Assembly: GCA_937924775.1 (NCBI GenBank)
Contig: CALDUT010000006.1
Coordinates: forward strand, 62,001 to 126,000
DNA length: 64,000 bases
Direction: 5' to 3'
DNA from: an uncultured Gemmata sp.
GTDB taxonomy: Bacteria; Planctomycetota; Planctomycetia; Gemmatales; Gemmataceae
Notes under the pieces: generated by a model
The model's input: the letters and a program-made list of their open reading frames with translations, nothing else
The model's database searches: none
Told to the model about the DNA's origin: nothing
Position numbers and translations under genes: made by a program
In this document: positions 55,714-63,972 of the stretch, in pieces
How positions within the stretch are numbered: position 1 is the first letter of the stretch
Layout: each line of letters starts with the position of its first letter

Positions 55714-55959
55714 ATGGTGATTCGTGTGAAATTATTCGCCGCCATGAGTGAATTGGCTGGCAGTGATTGCGTCGAAATCGAATTGCCCGACGGGGCTTCT
55801 GTGGCGGAATTGCGCCGGCAACTGGCTGGGCAATGGCCGCTGATACGGTCACTCCTAAGCCGTTCGGCCATCGCCATCAACCACGATTTCGCTGACCACG
55901 AGCGGATCTTGCAATCCACGGATGAGGTCGCGGTGATTCCTCCCGTCAGCGGCGGCTGA
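55714..55959 (+). CDS. moaD: Molybdopterin synthase small subunit MoaD
   Basis: An 81-aa ubiquitin-fold protein. VIRVKLFAAMSELAGSD is the typical first strand region, and the protein ends exactly in PPVSGG. The C-terminal Gly-Gly is adenylated and becomes a thiocarboxylate that donates sulfur to precursor Z. It is 15 bases upstream of moaE, its partner subunit, in the same direction. The ATG at 55714 lies at a short distance after a weak ribosome site. Confidence 0.93.
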   Translation: MVIRVKLFAAMSELAGSDCVEIELPDGASVAELRRQLAGQWPLIRSLLSRSAIAINHDFADHERILQSTDEVAVIPPVSGG

Positions 55960-55974
55960 TGGTATATTAACGGT

Positions 55975-56427
55975 ATGTTTCACCTGACCCGCGAAGCCAT
56001 TGACTACGCCACCCTCACCGAAGCGGTGCGTTCGCCCCGGTGTGGTGCTGTGGTGCTGTTTCTGGGCACCGTCCGCGACCTGACCGGCGAGCAAGTCACG
56101 GTGTTTCTCGATTACGAAGCCTACGCCCCGATGGCCGAGAAGAAATTGGCGGAGATCGAAGCCGAAGTGCGCCGCCGCTGGCCGGTGGGCGAAGTGGCCC
56201 TCGTCCACCGTTTGGGACGTTTGGCAGTGGGCGAGGTGAGTGTGGCGGTGGCGGTCAGTTGTCCGCATCGCCGTGAGGCATTTGCGGCCTGTCAATTCGC
56301 CATCGACACGCTGAAACAGCTCGTGCCCATCTGGAAGAGGGAAAATGCCCCCGATGGCCGTGGGGAATGGGTTCATCAATCGGTTTCGGCAGATGTCGCC
56401 TGTTCGCCCGCCCAGGAGCAACCATGA
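55975..56427 (+). CDS. moaE: Molybdopterin synthase catalytic subunit MoaE
   Basis: A 150-aa protein of normal MoaE length. FLGTVRDLTGEQVTVFLDYEAY is the conserved front, RLGRLAVGEVSVAVAV the core, and CPHRREAFAACQFAIDTLKQ precedes the catalytic lysine region VPIWKRE. With MoaD it turns cyclic pyranopterin monophosphate into molybdopterin. The last 20 residues are extra and Pro/Ser-rich. Its stop overlaps the next start as ATGA, so translation is coupled with the histidine phosphatase gene. Confidence 0.93.
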   Translation: MFHLTREAIDYATLTEAVRSPRCGAVVLFLGTVRDLTGEQVTVFLDYEAYAPMAEKKLAEIEAEVRRRWPVGEVALVHRLGRLAVGEVSVAVAVSCPHRREAFAACQFAIDTLKQLVPIWKRENAPDGRGEWVHQSVSADVACSPAQEQP

Positions 56428-56996
56428 GCGATTTACCCACAGTGTACCTTGCACGGCATGGTGAAACCGCGTGGTCGAAGTCGGGGCAGCATACCAGCCA
56501 CACGGATTTGCCACTATTGCCCGCGGGTGAAGACGCGGCCCGCCAGCTCCGCGAACGGCTGGCCGGTTTGCACTTCGAGCGCGTTTTCAGTAGCCCGTTG
56601 AGCCGAGCCACCCGCACGGCCGAACTCGCTGGCTTCACCCCCGAACTCGACGACGACCTTCGCGAATGGAACTACGGCGACTATGAAGGCATCACCAGTG
56701 CCGAGATTGCCCGACAACGCCCCGGGTGGGACCTTTTCCGCGATGGGGCCCCCAACGGGGAATCGCCCGAGCAAGTCGCCGCGCGTGCCGATCGCCTGGT
56801 CGCCCGGCTCAAAGCCCTCCGCGGTAACATCCTGTGTGTGGCCCATGGGCACATCCTCCGCGTTCTTGCGGCACGGTGGATCAACTTCCCGGTGCAACTG
56901 GGAGCGGCTCTCCTGCTGGATACCGCGTCGATCAGCATTCTGAGCTTCAACCATCACAACCGGAACGAACCGGCCATCCAAGTGTGGAATAGCTAG
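56424..56996 (+). CDS. Histidine phosphatase-family protein
   Basis: A 190-aa protein of the phosphoglycerate-mutase-like superfamily. YLARHGETAW holds the phospho-accepting histidine (RHG). SSPLSRATRTAELA and LREWNYGDYEG are the next conserved blocks, and CVAHGHILRVLA provides the second catalytic histidine. It hydrolyses phosphomonoesters; the substrate in this place is not known. Starting at the ATGA overlap with moaE and ending 46 bases before moaA, it lies in the middle of the molybdopterin genes. A role linked to that pathway is possible, but similar enzymes also act in cobalamin synthesis or metabolism. Confidence 0.88.
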   Translation: MSDLPTVYLARHGETAWSKSGQHTSHTDLPLLPAGEDAARQLRERLAGLHFERVFSSPLSRATRTAELAGFTPELDDDLREWNYGDYEGITSAEIARQRPGWDLFRDGAPNGESPEQVAARADRLVARLKALRGNILCVAHGHILRVLAARWINFPVQLGAALLLDTASISILSFNHHNRNEPAIQVWNS

Positions 56997-57042
56997 CGGT
57001 CCATCCCAGTGTAGAATCGCTTCCCCCCGGCACAATGTCACG

Positions 57043-58101
57043 ATGATTCGGCACCCTTTGAAGCTCGCCGGCGAAATGCCCCACCCCCAGGCCGCAGCGC
57101 AGATGCCCACCGAGGCGCCGGTCCTGATGGATACCTTTGGCCGCCGGCACAACAACCTCCGCATCTCGGTGACGGATCGCTGCAACCTCCGCTGCACCTA
57201 CTGCATGCCAGAAGAGGTGACTTTCCGCGACAAACGCGAATTGCTCAGCTTTGAGGAAATCGCCGCGTTTGTGGAAGTGGCGGCGTCGCTGGGGGTCAAC
57301 AAGATTCGCCTGACCGGGGGCGAACCGTTGATGCGGAAGGAACTGCACAAGCTCGTACGCCTGCTGGTCGCCATCCCGGGTATTGATGATATCGGGCTGA
57401 CCACCAACGGGCTTCTCCTGGCCCAGCACGCTGCGGCATTGTTCGATGCCGGCTTGCGTCGACTCAACGTCTCCCTGGATACGCTCGATCCGACTCGTTT
57501 CCGGGCCCTGACGCGCCGCGATGGGCTTGATCAGGTTCTCGCGGGCCTGGCGGAAGCGAAGCGTGTGGGCTTTGCCCCGATCAAGGTGAACGCCGTCGCA
57601 ATCCGTGGATTCGCCGAATATGATGTCGTCCCGTTAGCCCACTATTGCCGCGACCACGGCTTGGAACTGCGTTTCATCGAATATATGCCTATCGGGGCCG
57701 AACCGTGGGAACGCGACAAAGTCTTCTTCGCCCACGAAATTCTGGAACTGATCCGCCACAACGTAGGACCAGTAGTGCCAGCCCCACACGATCCGTCCAC
57801 CCCGGCTCAAGACTACGCCTACACCGATGGCCGCGGCATCGTAGGTGTTATTGCCTCGGTGTCGCAGCCATTCTGCCATCATTGCAACCGCCTTCGGCTC
57901 ACCGCCGATGGGAAACTCCGCAACTGCCTGTTCGCCCTAGAAGAAACCGACGTGAAGGTCTTTCTGCGAGCGGCCGTTCCCAACCGGGCAGCGATTGCCG
58001 CGGCCGTGCGGGCGAGTGTTTGGGCGAAATGGGAAGGCCACGAGATCAACGCGGCCACATTCATCAAACCCCAACGGACGATGCACGCCATCGGCGGATA
58101 A
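57043..58101 (+). CDS. moaA: GTP 3',8-cyclase MoaA (radical SAM)
   Basis: A 352-aa radical SAM enzyme. CNLRCTYC at about residues 47-54 binds the first 4Fe-4S cluster and SAM. KIRLTGGEPLMRKEL is the typical next block, and the second cluster is bound by CHHCNRLRLTADGKLRNC near residue 282. The protein ends in GG, as functional MoaA proteins do. It makes the cyclic intermediate of precursor Z synthesis from GTP, together with MoaC, which is not in this window. The N-terminal 28 residues are extra to the core; an ATG at residue 29 (MDTFGRRHNNLR) would give the standard length. Confidence 0.95.
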   Translation: MIRHPLKLAGEMPHPQAAAQMPTEAPVLMDTFGRRHNNLRISVTDRCNLRCTYCMPEEVTFRDKRELLSFEEIAAFVEVAASLGVNKIRLTGGEPLMRKELHKLVRLLVAIPGIDDIGLTTNGLLLAQHAAALFDAGLRRLNVSLDTLDPTRFRALTRRDGLDQVLAGLAEAKRVGFAPIKVNAVAIRGFAEYDVVPLAHYCRDHGLELRFIEYMPIGAEPWERDKVFFAHEILELIRHNVGPVVPAPHDPSTPAQDYAYTDGRGIVGVIASVSQPFCHHCNRLRLTADGKLRNCLFALEETDVKVFLRAAVPNRAAIAAAVRASVWAKWEGHEINAATFIKPQRTMHAIGG

Positions 58102-58255
58102 ACCGTCGGCCTGCGCAGCAGCGCCACTCCCGATGTGGGTTCCGCTCCTCGGACCCCCGCCATTGCTGCCAAGGATTCCTGTCAATATCTTCTGCGTGTC
58201 AGCGAATTCCTTGGGGGGGAAACGATTCCCGGTAGCTTTGCCGAAGGGGGTGGTC

Positions 58256-59227
58256 ATGTCGATCATTGAGACCCGCAATCTCACCAAAACCTACGGACGC
58301 ATCGAAGCCCTCAAAGGTGTGTCTCTGCGCGTCGAAAAAGGGCAAATCTACGGGCTTTTGGGGCAAAACGGCGCGGGGAAAACCACGCTTATCAAGATCT
58401 TGCTCGGGCTGGTTCGGCGCACCGATGGCGAAGCGACTCTTTTGGGCGAACCGGCCGGAACGGTTAGGGTCCGCCGCCGGGTGGGCTATCTGCCGGAGGA
58501 TCACCAATTTCCCTACTATCACACCGCGTATTCGCTTATGGATTTTTACGGCAGCCTCTATGGCGTGCCCGCGCCGGTGCGGCGCCGACGAATCCCCGAG
58601 ACGCTCGAACTTGTCGGTATCGCCGGGCGGATGCACTCCAAGATCAAAACCTATTCCAAAGGGATGAAGCAGCGGCTGGGCATCGCCCAAGCCCTGATGC
58701 ACGATCCCGAACTCATCATTCTCGACGAACCCACCGACGGGGTCGACCCGATGGGCCGCAAAGAAATTCGCGAACTCATGGCGACACTGAAAAAGAGTGG
58801 CCATACCATCTTCTTGAATTCCCACCTCTTGGGCGAAGTGGAGATGATCTGCGACCGGGTGGCCATCCTCCAACGCGGGCAGTTGGTGCGTGAAGGCACG
58901 ATCGCCGAACTGACGCAGCAAAAGGGTCTTTATGTGGTGCGGTTGGCCGAAGGGCAGAGTTTTCCGATCGAAGCGGTAGCTCAACAGGGGTATACAGTCC
59001 GTCCGCTTTCCGAGCCGCCTGGCGCTGTCGAAATCGCGATGCACGACGGGCAAACCATCGACCCGGTCATCCGGCTTCTCGTCGAACGTGGCCTGAGCCT
59101 GCGGCACCTGGTGGAACAGAAGCAGACCCTGGAAGACGTTTTCATGAAAACCGTGGAAGAGGCTGAACCAGGCGTCGATCGCCAACGACGCCGCGGGGCG
59201 GCTCGCCCGGTCGGCGGAGGGAATTGA
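58256..59227 (+). CDS. ABC transporter ATP-binding protein (CcmA-type exporter)
   Basis: A 323-aa ATPase. Walker A GQNGAGKTT is at about residues 36-44, the signature YSKGMKQRLGIA near 130, Walker B LIILDEPTDGVDP just after, and the H-loop in NSHLLGEVE. The closing 100 residues are an accessory domain typical of drug- or polysaccharide-export ATPases. It drives transport together with the permease that starts 3 bases later. The ATG at 58256 is preceded by AAGGGGGTGG. The substrate cannot be read; the pair resembles ABC-2 type exporters with gliding or lipid-related roles. Confidence 0.92.
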   Translation: MSIIETRNLTKTYGRIEALKGVSLRVEKGQIYGLLGQNGAGKTTLIKILLGLVRRTDGEATLLGEPAGTVRVRRRVGYLPEDHQFPYYHTAYSLMDFYGSLYGVPAPVRRRRIPETLELVGIAGRMHSKIKTYSKGMKQRLGIAQALMHDPELIILDEPTDGVDPMGRKEIRELMATLKKSGHTIFLNSHLLGEVEMICDRVAILQRGQLVREGTIAELTQQKGLYVVRLAEGQSFPIEAVAQQGYTVRPLSEPPGAVEIAMHDGQTIDPVIRLLVERGLSLRHLVEQKQTLEDVFMKTVEEAEPGVDRQRRRGAARPVGGGN

Positions 59228-59230
59228 GCC

Positions 59231-60646
59231 ATGCAATCGTTTTTCGCGATCCTCAAGGATTCCTACCGGGAAGCCGTCGATGGTTTTGTCATCTATGTGA
59301 TGCTTGGTCTATCGTCGGTGGTGATTCTGGTGGTGGCCAGCATGTCGTTTACACCGGCAGAACCAGCGGTGGCTATGGAGGCCATTGTGCAGCGGTTCGC
59401 AGTCATTTTTCCCGACAAAGGCCGCAGCCGGGTGATCAGTGCATCGTTCGAAAACCGCTACTCGGCCTCTGCGGTGAAACCCGAAGGCGATGGCTACCGC
59501 TTGCGGTTGAGCGTGACGGCGAACAGTTCCCGCGGCGACGATCCTGACAATCCGCAAGCGGGCGACTCGTTCCGCCGCACGGTCGCGGCGTGGCTCAAAC
59601 AACCGGGCCGCACGGTGAAAATGTCGGATCTCGCCGGCAAACAACAACCCACCGGCCCTGGTGGCGGCGGCCCGCCCCCGCCGGAGATCGAATTCAGCTT
59701 CAACCACGAAGCAACTATCGAGGAGCAACGGGCCGTGACCGATGCTCAGATGGAAGAATTCCTCCGCAATCAATTCGCTGTTCACGCGGGCCTAACGGCG
59801 AGCGTCCAACGGCGACAGGCCAACGAACCGCAGTATGAATTCGATGTCACCACCACCGGTGGTTCGGCGGTTCGCGGCTGGCCCCACACCATGAAGATGT
59901 TCTTCGGTGCTGTCACGGTCTCAGAAGATGTGAACCTGGGTACCGTACTGTGGATCATCGAAGACCAAATCATCAACGGCGTCGGTGGTGCTGTGGCCCT
60001 CCTGATCGGCCTGATCATCACCGCGTTCTTCATCCCCAACATGCTCCGCAAAGGCAGCATCGACCTTTTGCTGTGCAAACCCATCGGGCGTGTGCAACTG
60101 CTCATCTACAAGTACATCGGCGGGCTGACCTTCGTCTTCCTCATCACCAGTTTCACCGTGGGCGGTATTTGGCTGGCCATCGCCTTGCGCAGCGGGCATT
60201 GGGATCCGCGCTTTCTGGCGGTCATCCCGCTATTGACCTTCACCTTCGGAATTGTCTACGCGGTGTCCACGTTGATAGCCGTATTCACCCGCAGCCCGAT
60301 CGCGGCCATGATCGTCTCGATCGGTTTCATGCTGTTTCTGTACATCGTCGGGCAGGTGAAGACGATCTTCGACCGGCTCCGCCTTGAAGAACGCGGCGAC
60401 AACATGCCGCAGTGGGCCTTCACACTGGTCGAGATTCTCAACAATTGGCTACCCCGTTACAAAGATCTCGACAAACTCACTAGCAAACTGATCGCCGACG
60501 GCACACTGACCGAAGCCGAACGTCGCACCTTCGGCCTGGCATCAATCGAATACCCCTCGTGGGAAAGCACGATTCTGGTAACGCTCGCATTCATTGCGGT
60601 GATGCTAGCCCTGTCGTGCATGCGAATGGTGCGACGAGATTATTGA
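59231..60646 (+). CDS. ABC transporter permease
   Basis: A 471-aa membrane protein and partner of the ATPase just upstream. A first membrane helix lies at about 16-38, followed by a large outward domain of roughly 200 residues with a Pro/Gly-rich spot (GPGGGGPPPPE). Five or more helices follow from about 240 (VGGAVALLIGLIITAFFIPNML, LTFVFLITSFTVGGIWLAIAL, AVIPLLTFTFGIVYAVSTLIAVF, and a final one near the C-terminus). KGSIDLLLCKPI between the helices is the coupling-loop pattern seen in ABC-2 permeases. The frame begins 3 bases after the ATPase stop, so the two are translationally coupled. Confidence 0.9.
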   Translation: MQSFFAILKDSYREAVDGFVIYVMLGLSSVVILVVASMSFTPAEPAVAMEAIVQRFAVIFPDKGRSRVISASFENRYSASAVKPEGDGYRLRLSVTANSSRGDDPDNPQAGDSFRRTVAAWLKQPGRTVKMSDLAGKQQPTGPGGGGPPPPEIEFSFNHEATIEEQRAVTDAQMEEFLRNQFAVHAGLTASVQRRQANEPQYEFDVTTTGGSAVRGWPHTMKMFFGAVTVSEDVNLGTVLWIIEDQIINGVGGAVALLIGLIITAFFIPNMLRKGSIDLLLCKPIGRVQLLIYKYIGGLTFVFLITSFTVGGIWLAIALRSGHWDPRFLAVIPLLTFTFGIVYAVSTLIAVFTRSPIAAMIVSIGFMLFLYIVGQVKTIFDRLRLEERGDNMPQWAFTLVEILNNWLPRYKDLDKLTSKLIADGTLTEAERRTFGLASIEYPSWESTILVTLAFIAVMLALSCMRMVRRDY

Positions 60647-60991
60647 ACCCCCAGAACACCCTGGAAGCCCACGAAGGCCACTACGGGGCCCAGGGCCGGC
60701 CCCCCGGAGAAGCTCATCGGCCAGGATGGTTGGGGCCCGCGGAGCAAACGAGGATCGCTCGCGGGCAGACACGCCCCCCAACGGCGGGTCATGCCCCCGC
60801 AAGTCAGGTTGTCTATTTTTGGCGAAGTGTTCCACGTGGAACGTCGGCAAACGTTAGAATGTTGCGCCGAAATGCTTAAATAGATTAAACATAAGAATAA
60901 TTATGGTATATTCACAATTTTCAGACTCTGCAGAAATTGGCCAGAATTGGCCAACGCAACTATACGAAAATATACAAAAATAGACATACTG
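60647..60991. other. Intergenic stretch with parS-like site and AT-rich segment
   Basis: No gene seen. It holds a parS-like site at 60829-60842. The following 60870-61000 is clearly AT-rich against its surroundings (for example TTAAATAGATTAAACATAAG), and contains GGCCAGAATTGGCC. No terminator is obvious after the permease. Confidence 0.55.
60829..60842. promoter_or_regulatory. parS-like ParB-binding site 4
   Basis: GTTCCACGTGGAAC occurs again, about 25 kb from the first three. Read on the minus strand, its flank (ATTCTAACGTTTGCCGAC before the palindrome) matches the left arm of units A-C. Confidence 0.85.
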
Positions 60992-61747
60992 TTATTCCAC
61001 GGATCGGCCAACCTCGGAACCGGGCAAGCCATCCGCCAATAGCGAACTGGTATCGCTGGCCGACGCCGGATCGGGTCGTATCAGGCGTTCGCCTTCCAGT
61101 TCGCGGAACTGCCGCTCATCGATACGCTCGAATTCCACCCGGTCGCCAACACGCAGCGGGAAGAACCCCGCCACGACATCAACAATCACCAGCGGTGTGC
61201 GGCCAATGAGGTTCCAGCCCCCCGGCCGTGGCAGGGGGTAAATGCCTGTCTGCCGGCCAGTCAGCCCCACGCTACCGGGTTCGACCCGCAGCCGTGGCGT
61301 CGGCAAGCGGTTCACCCCGCACAACGGCGGTGGCAAGTAACCCAAATAGGGAAAACCTGGCACAAAACCGATCGCATACACGGTGTAAATGGTCGTGGTG
61401 TGGAGGCGAATCACTTCGTCGCGACTCAAGCCGGTCGCTTCACACACCCGACCCATGTCGAGCTGCATCTCGTAACATACCGGAATGCGCAACTCGCAGA
61501 AAGGCATTACCGGCGGGGCAGAATGCGACCCAGTCGCCCAGTCCGCGCCCGCCGCCAGGAAACGCACCACGTCCGCCCAGCGGATTTGGGCGGCATCGAA
61601 GAAAACCCCGACACTGGCATAGGCCGGCACCACATCGAGGAGCCAGGGCGGATTCACTGCACGCAGACCCGCCGCGAACCGCACGGCCGCGGCTTCGTCG
61701 GCGAAGTATCCAAGAACGGCTTCATCGCCCAGCGCAGTCCATCGCAC
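60992..61747 (-). CDS. pxpB: 5-oxoprolinase subunit PxpB (KipI-like)
   Basis: A 251-aa protein. The PxpB/allophanate hydrolase subunit 1 domain is recognisable by VRWTALGDEAVL at the start, PVCYEMQLDMGRVCEATGLS in the middle and IGFVPGFPYLGYLPPPL, RLRVEPGSVGLTGRQTGIYP and GGWNLIGRTPL near the end. With PxpA and PxpC it hydrolyses 5-oxoproline to glutamate with ATP; neither partner is in the window, so it may also act as KipI-like regulator. The start is best placed at the GTG at 61747, after AGGAGG; a GTG at 61795 is possible. Confidence 0.88.
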   Translation of the reverse strand: MRWTALGDEAVLGYFADEAAAVRFAAGLRAVNPPWLLDVVPAYASVGVFFDAAQIRWADVVRFLAAGADWATGSHSAPPVMPFCELRIPVCYEMQLDMGRVCEATGLSRDEVIRLHTTTIYTVYAIGFVPGFPYLGYLPPPLCGVNRLPTPRLRVEPGSVGLTGRQTGIYPLPRPGGWNLIGRTPLVIVDVVAGFFPLRVGDRVEFERIDERQFRELEGERLIRPDPASASDTSSLLADGLPGSEVGRSVE

Positions 61748-61798
61748 GGAGGTTTCGCCCCTCCTCAGGAATTGTCGCGCTACCAATAGTGCCACAGA

Positions 61799-62884
61799 TT
61801 AACGCTGGACGCGGGCGCCGCCGCCGGCGGCAAAGGCTTCCACCTCGGCCAGTGTGGCCATGGTAGTATCGCCATGATAGGTGGTCAGCAGGGCCCCGTG
61901 CGCCCAGCCCAAGCGGAGAGCTTCTTCGGGGTCACGTCCGGTTAAAAGCCCGTAAATGGTACCGGAAGCGAAGCCATCGCCACCGCCGATGCGGTCGATC
62001 ACATCCAAGTGGCACGTCGGGCTGACGTACTTTTTCCCTTCGTACCATAGCACCGCGGCCCAATCGTGCCGGTTGGTGGAATGCACCTCGCGGAGGGTTG
62101 TCGCGACCAGACGAATGTTGGGAAACTCTTTCACCGTCCGGTCGATCATCCCGAAAAACACCTCAGGATCGAGCTTGGATTCACTGGGTTTGGTGACATC
62201 CGGCCCCTGAATCCCAAGCCCCTTTTGCATGTCTTCTTCATTGCCGATGAGGCAATCGACATGGGCCACGATGCGACGGAGAACTTCGACGGCCCGCTTG
62301 TCACCCCCGGCGGCTCTCCACAATTTGGCCCGGTAGTTGAGGTCGAAGGACACCACCGCGCCCTGGGCTTTGGCGGCTTTCATACCGTCGATGATGAGTT
62401 CGGCGGTGGTTTCCGAAAGGGCGGCGAAGATGCCCCCGGAATGGAACCACCGGCAGCCGCCGGCCATGATGGCGTTCCAATCGAAATCGCCGGGTTTCAG
62501 CATAGCGGCGGCTTCGTTAGCGCGGTTGTAGAAGACAATCGGCGGCCGCACGCCGTGGCCCCGATCGCTGTAGACAGTTGCAATGTTCGGGCCGCGAACA
62601 CCATCATGATCGAACATTTTGTAGAACGGGATGACACCCATTTCGCGCACCCGGCCTTGGACCAACTCGCCCACCGGGTACTTCACCATCGCCGTGGCAA
62701 TGCCCGTGCGCAGGCCGAAACAATCGGCAAGATTCGCGGCGACGTTGTATTCTCCGCCAGAAACGTGAACATCGAAACTCCGAGCCTTGCGGAATGGAAT
62801 CGCTCCCGGATCGAGCCGGTGAACCAAAGCTCCCAACGACAGCAAATCCAAAGCACACACATCAGTACGGATGGCCAGCGGCAT
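61799..62884 (-). CDS. PfkB-family carbohydrate kinase (2-keto-3-deoxygluconate kinase-like)
   Basis: A 361-aa kinase of the ribokinase fold. SGGEYNVAANLADCFG is the first signature. GGDGFASG (in DRIGGGDGFASGTIYGLL) is the second, with the catalytic aspartate in the place of the GAGD motif. FDLNYRAKLW and VDCLIGNEEDMQKGLG lie between. It phosphorylates a sugar or sugar acid with ATP; KdgK is the closest guess from overall pattern, not certain. It is divergent from nothing close and is followed by pxpB, 51 bases further on in the same direction, so both may share a transcript. Confidence 0.85.
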   Translation of the reverse strand: MPLAIRTDVCALDLLSLGALVHRLDPGAIPFRKARSFDVHVSGGEYNVAANLADCFGLRTGIATAMVKYPVGELVQGRVREMGVIPFYKMFDHDGVRGPNIATVYSDRGHGVRPPIVFYNRANEAAAMLKPGDFDWNAIMAGGCRWFHSGGIFAALSETTAELIIDGMKAAKAQGAVVSFDLNYRAKLWRAAGGDKRAVEVLRRIVAHVDCLIGNEEDMQKGLGIQGPDVTKPSESKLDPEVFFGMIDRTVKEFPNIRLVATTLREVHSTNRHDWAAVLWYEGKKYVSPTCHLDVIDRIGGGDGFASGTIYGLLTGRDPEEALRLGWAHGALLTTYHGDTTMATLAEVEAFAAGGGARVQR

Positions 62885-63315
62885 AACAGAACCCCCTAAA
62901 TCAGGATGGGATTACGCTATCACCGCTGCGAGAGCGGGCAAGTGACCGTCACGCCCACGCTCGCCGCCACGGCGTCCACCCACCAATTCCCGAACCAATC
63001 AAGGACTTTTCGCAACTCCAACAGCATCTCCAGCATGTGATTGACCACGACGTGAAGCCCGACAACATACTCTTGGCAATTTTAGTGAAAAAAGAACGGG
63101 AAATTCCCTCGGCCTGAGCGGTGGTGCCCACGGTGAGCGAACAACTCGAGTCGTTGTGCACGAACGGTGGGCCTGAATTCGTTACCCGGTGATTGGCTGC
63201 GAAAGGGGTGCGTGTTATCCCGAAGACCGCGGGGCACTGGATCCACGGCTGCGTGTTTCCCCGCCCGTTGGGTGAGGACGAATGGACCAGCTTGGTGAAA
63301 TACACCGGGGAAGCG
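62885..63315. other. Intergenic stretch with a start-less coding-like remnant
   Basis: No intact gene. The plus frame that ends at TGA 63115-63117 reads FSQLQQHLQHVIDHDVKPDN and then ILLAILVKKEREIPSA before the stop. It has no start codon with a ribosome site and no extension typical of a full domain. It may be a gene fragment. The rest shows nothing I can name. Confidence 0.35.
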
Positions 63316-63972
63316 TCAGGGTTGCGGTAATTGCACCAGAACGTTCTCGATCGCCTCGCGGGGCGTTAAGCCCACGCCGGTATACTGGGTTTTGGCTCCG
63401 GTGGACGTGGTGACGACACTGGCCCGGAAAACCCACTGAGCTCCCTCGCGTTCCAGAATACAATCGCTTTTCTGGACCCCCCGTTGGGCCAATTGCGTGT
63501 ACAGCGGTTCTAGACCAAGGGGCGTATCCACAAGGGCCGACGGGAGCGTGCCGCCCACAGGGCGGAGCGGCACAGCGTCGGTAGTATCGTCGATCTTCAG
63601 TTCGTCGTCATCCTGGATGCGGCCAGCGAGAGCCGCGGGCATGTTGGCGGGGTTGAGAATGACTGTTCCCTTGAAGCGTTCCGGGTCGGCATTATAGCCG
63701 GTGTGTTTCCCAGAACCGGTGGGGGAAACGAGAGGATCGGGACGGCTGGTCGGCCCGGTCATACGGTCCGGAATCGGAACATTCTGCTTGGGCAGCAGAT
63801 TGCCCGGGCCGGCCAGAAACGGGTCGGGCCGTTTCCCTCCTGAAACTCCCAATCCGCGCAGTTCATGATTCGATTTACACCCCGCCAACGCCAATATCGT
63901 CACCGCGGCGACACCGACCCACGGCCAGAGGCCGCGTACCGTGCCGGGGGGAATGTGCGTTGTGGTCTTCAT
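63316..63972 (-). CDS. Lipoprotein of unknown function
   Basis: A 218-aa protein with a lipoprotein signal peptide: hydrophobic WPWVGVAAVTILALAGC with the lipobox LAGC, cysteine at about residue 32. The mature part starts with a long Pro/Gly-rich, probably unfolded stretch and ends with a compact beta-alpha domain (about 155-215; TQLAQRGVQKSDCILEREGAQWVFRASV in parts). Such proteins are frequent in planctomycetes, but I do not know the family. The ATG at 63972 lies just before the window end; its promoter region is outside or at the edge. Confidence 0.8.
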   Translation of the reverse strand: MKTTTHIPPGTVRGLWPWVGVAAVTILALAGCKSNHELRGLGVSGGKRPDPFLAGPGNLLPKQNVPIPDRMTGPTSRPDPLVSPTGSGKHTGYNADPERFKGTVILNPANMPAALAGRIQDDDELKIDDTTDAVPLRPVGGTLPSALVDTPLGLEPLYTQLAQRGVQKSDCILEREGAQWVFRASVVTTSTGAKTQYTGVGLTPREAIENVLVQLPQP

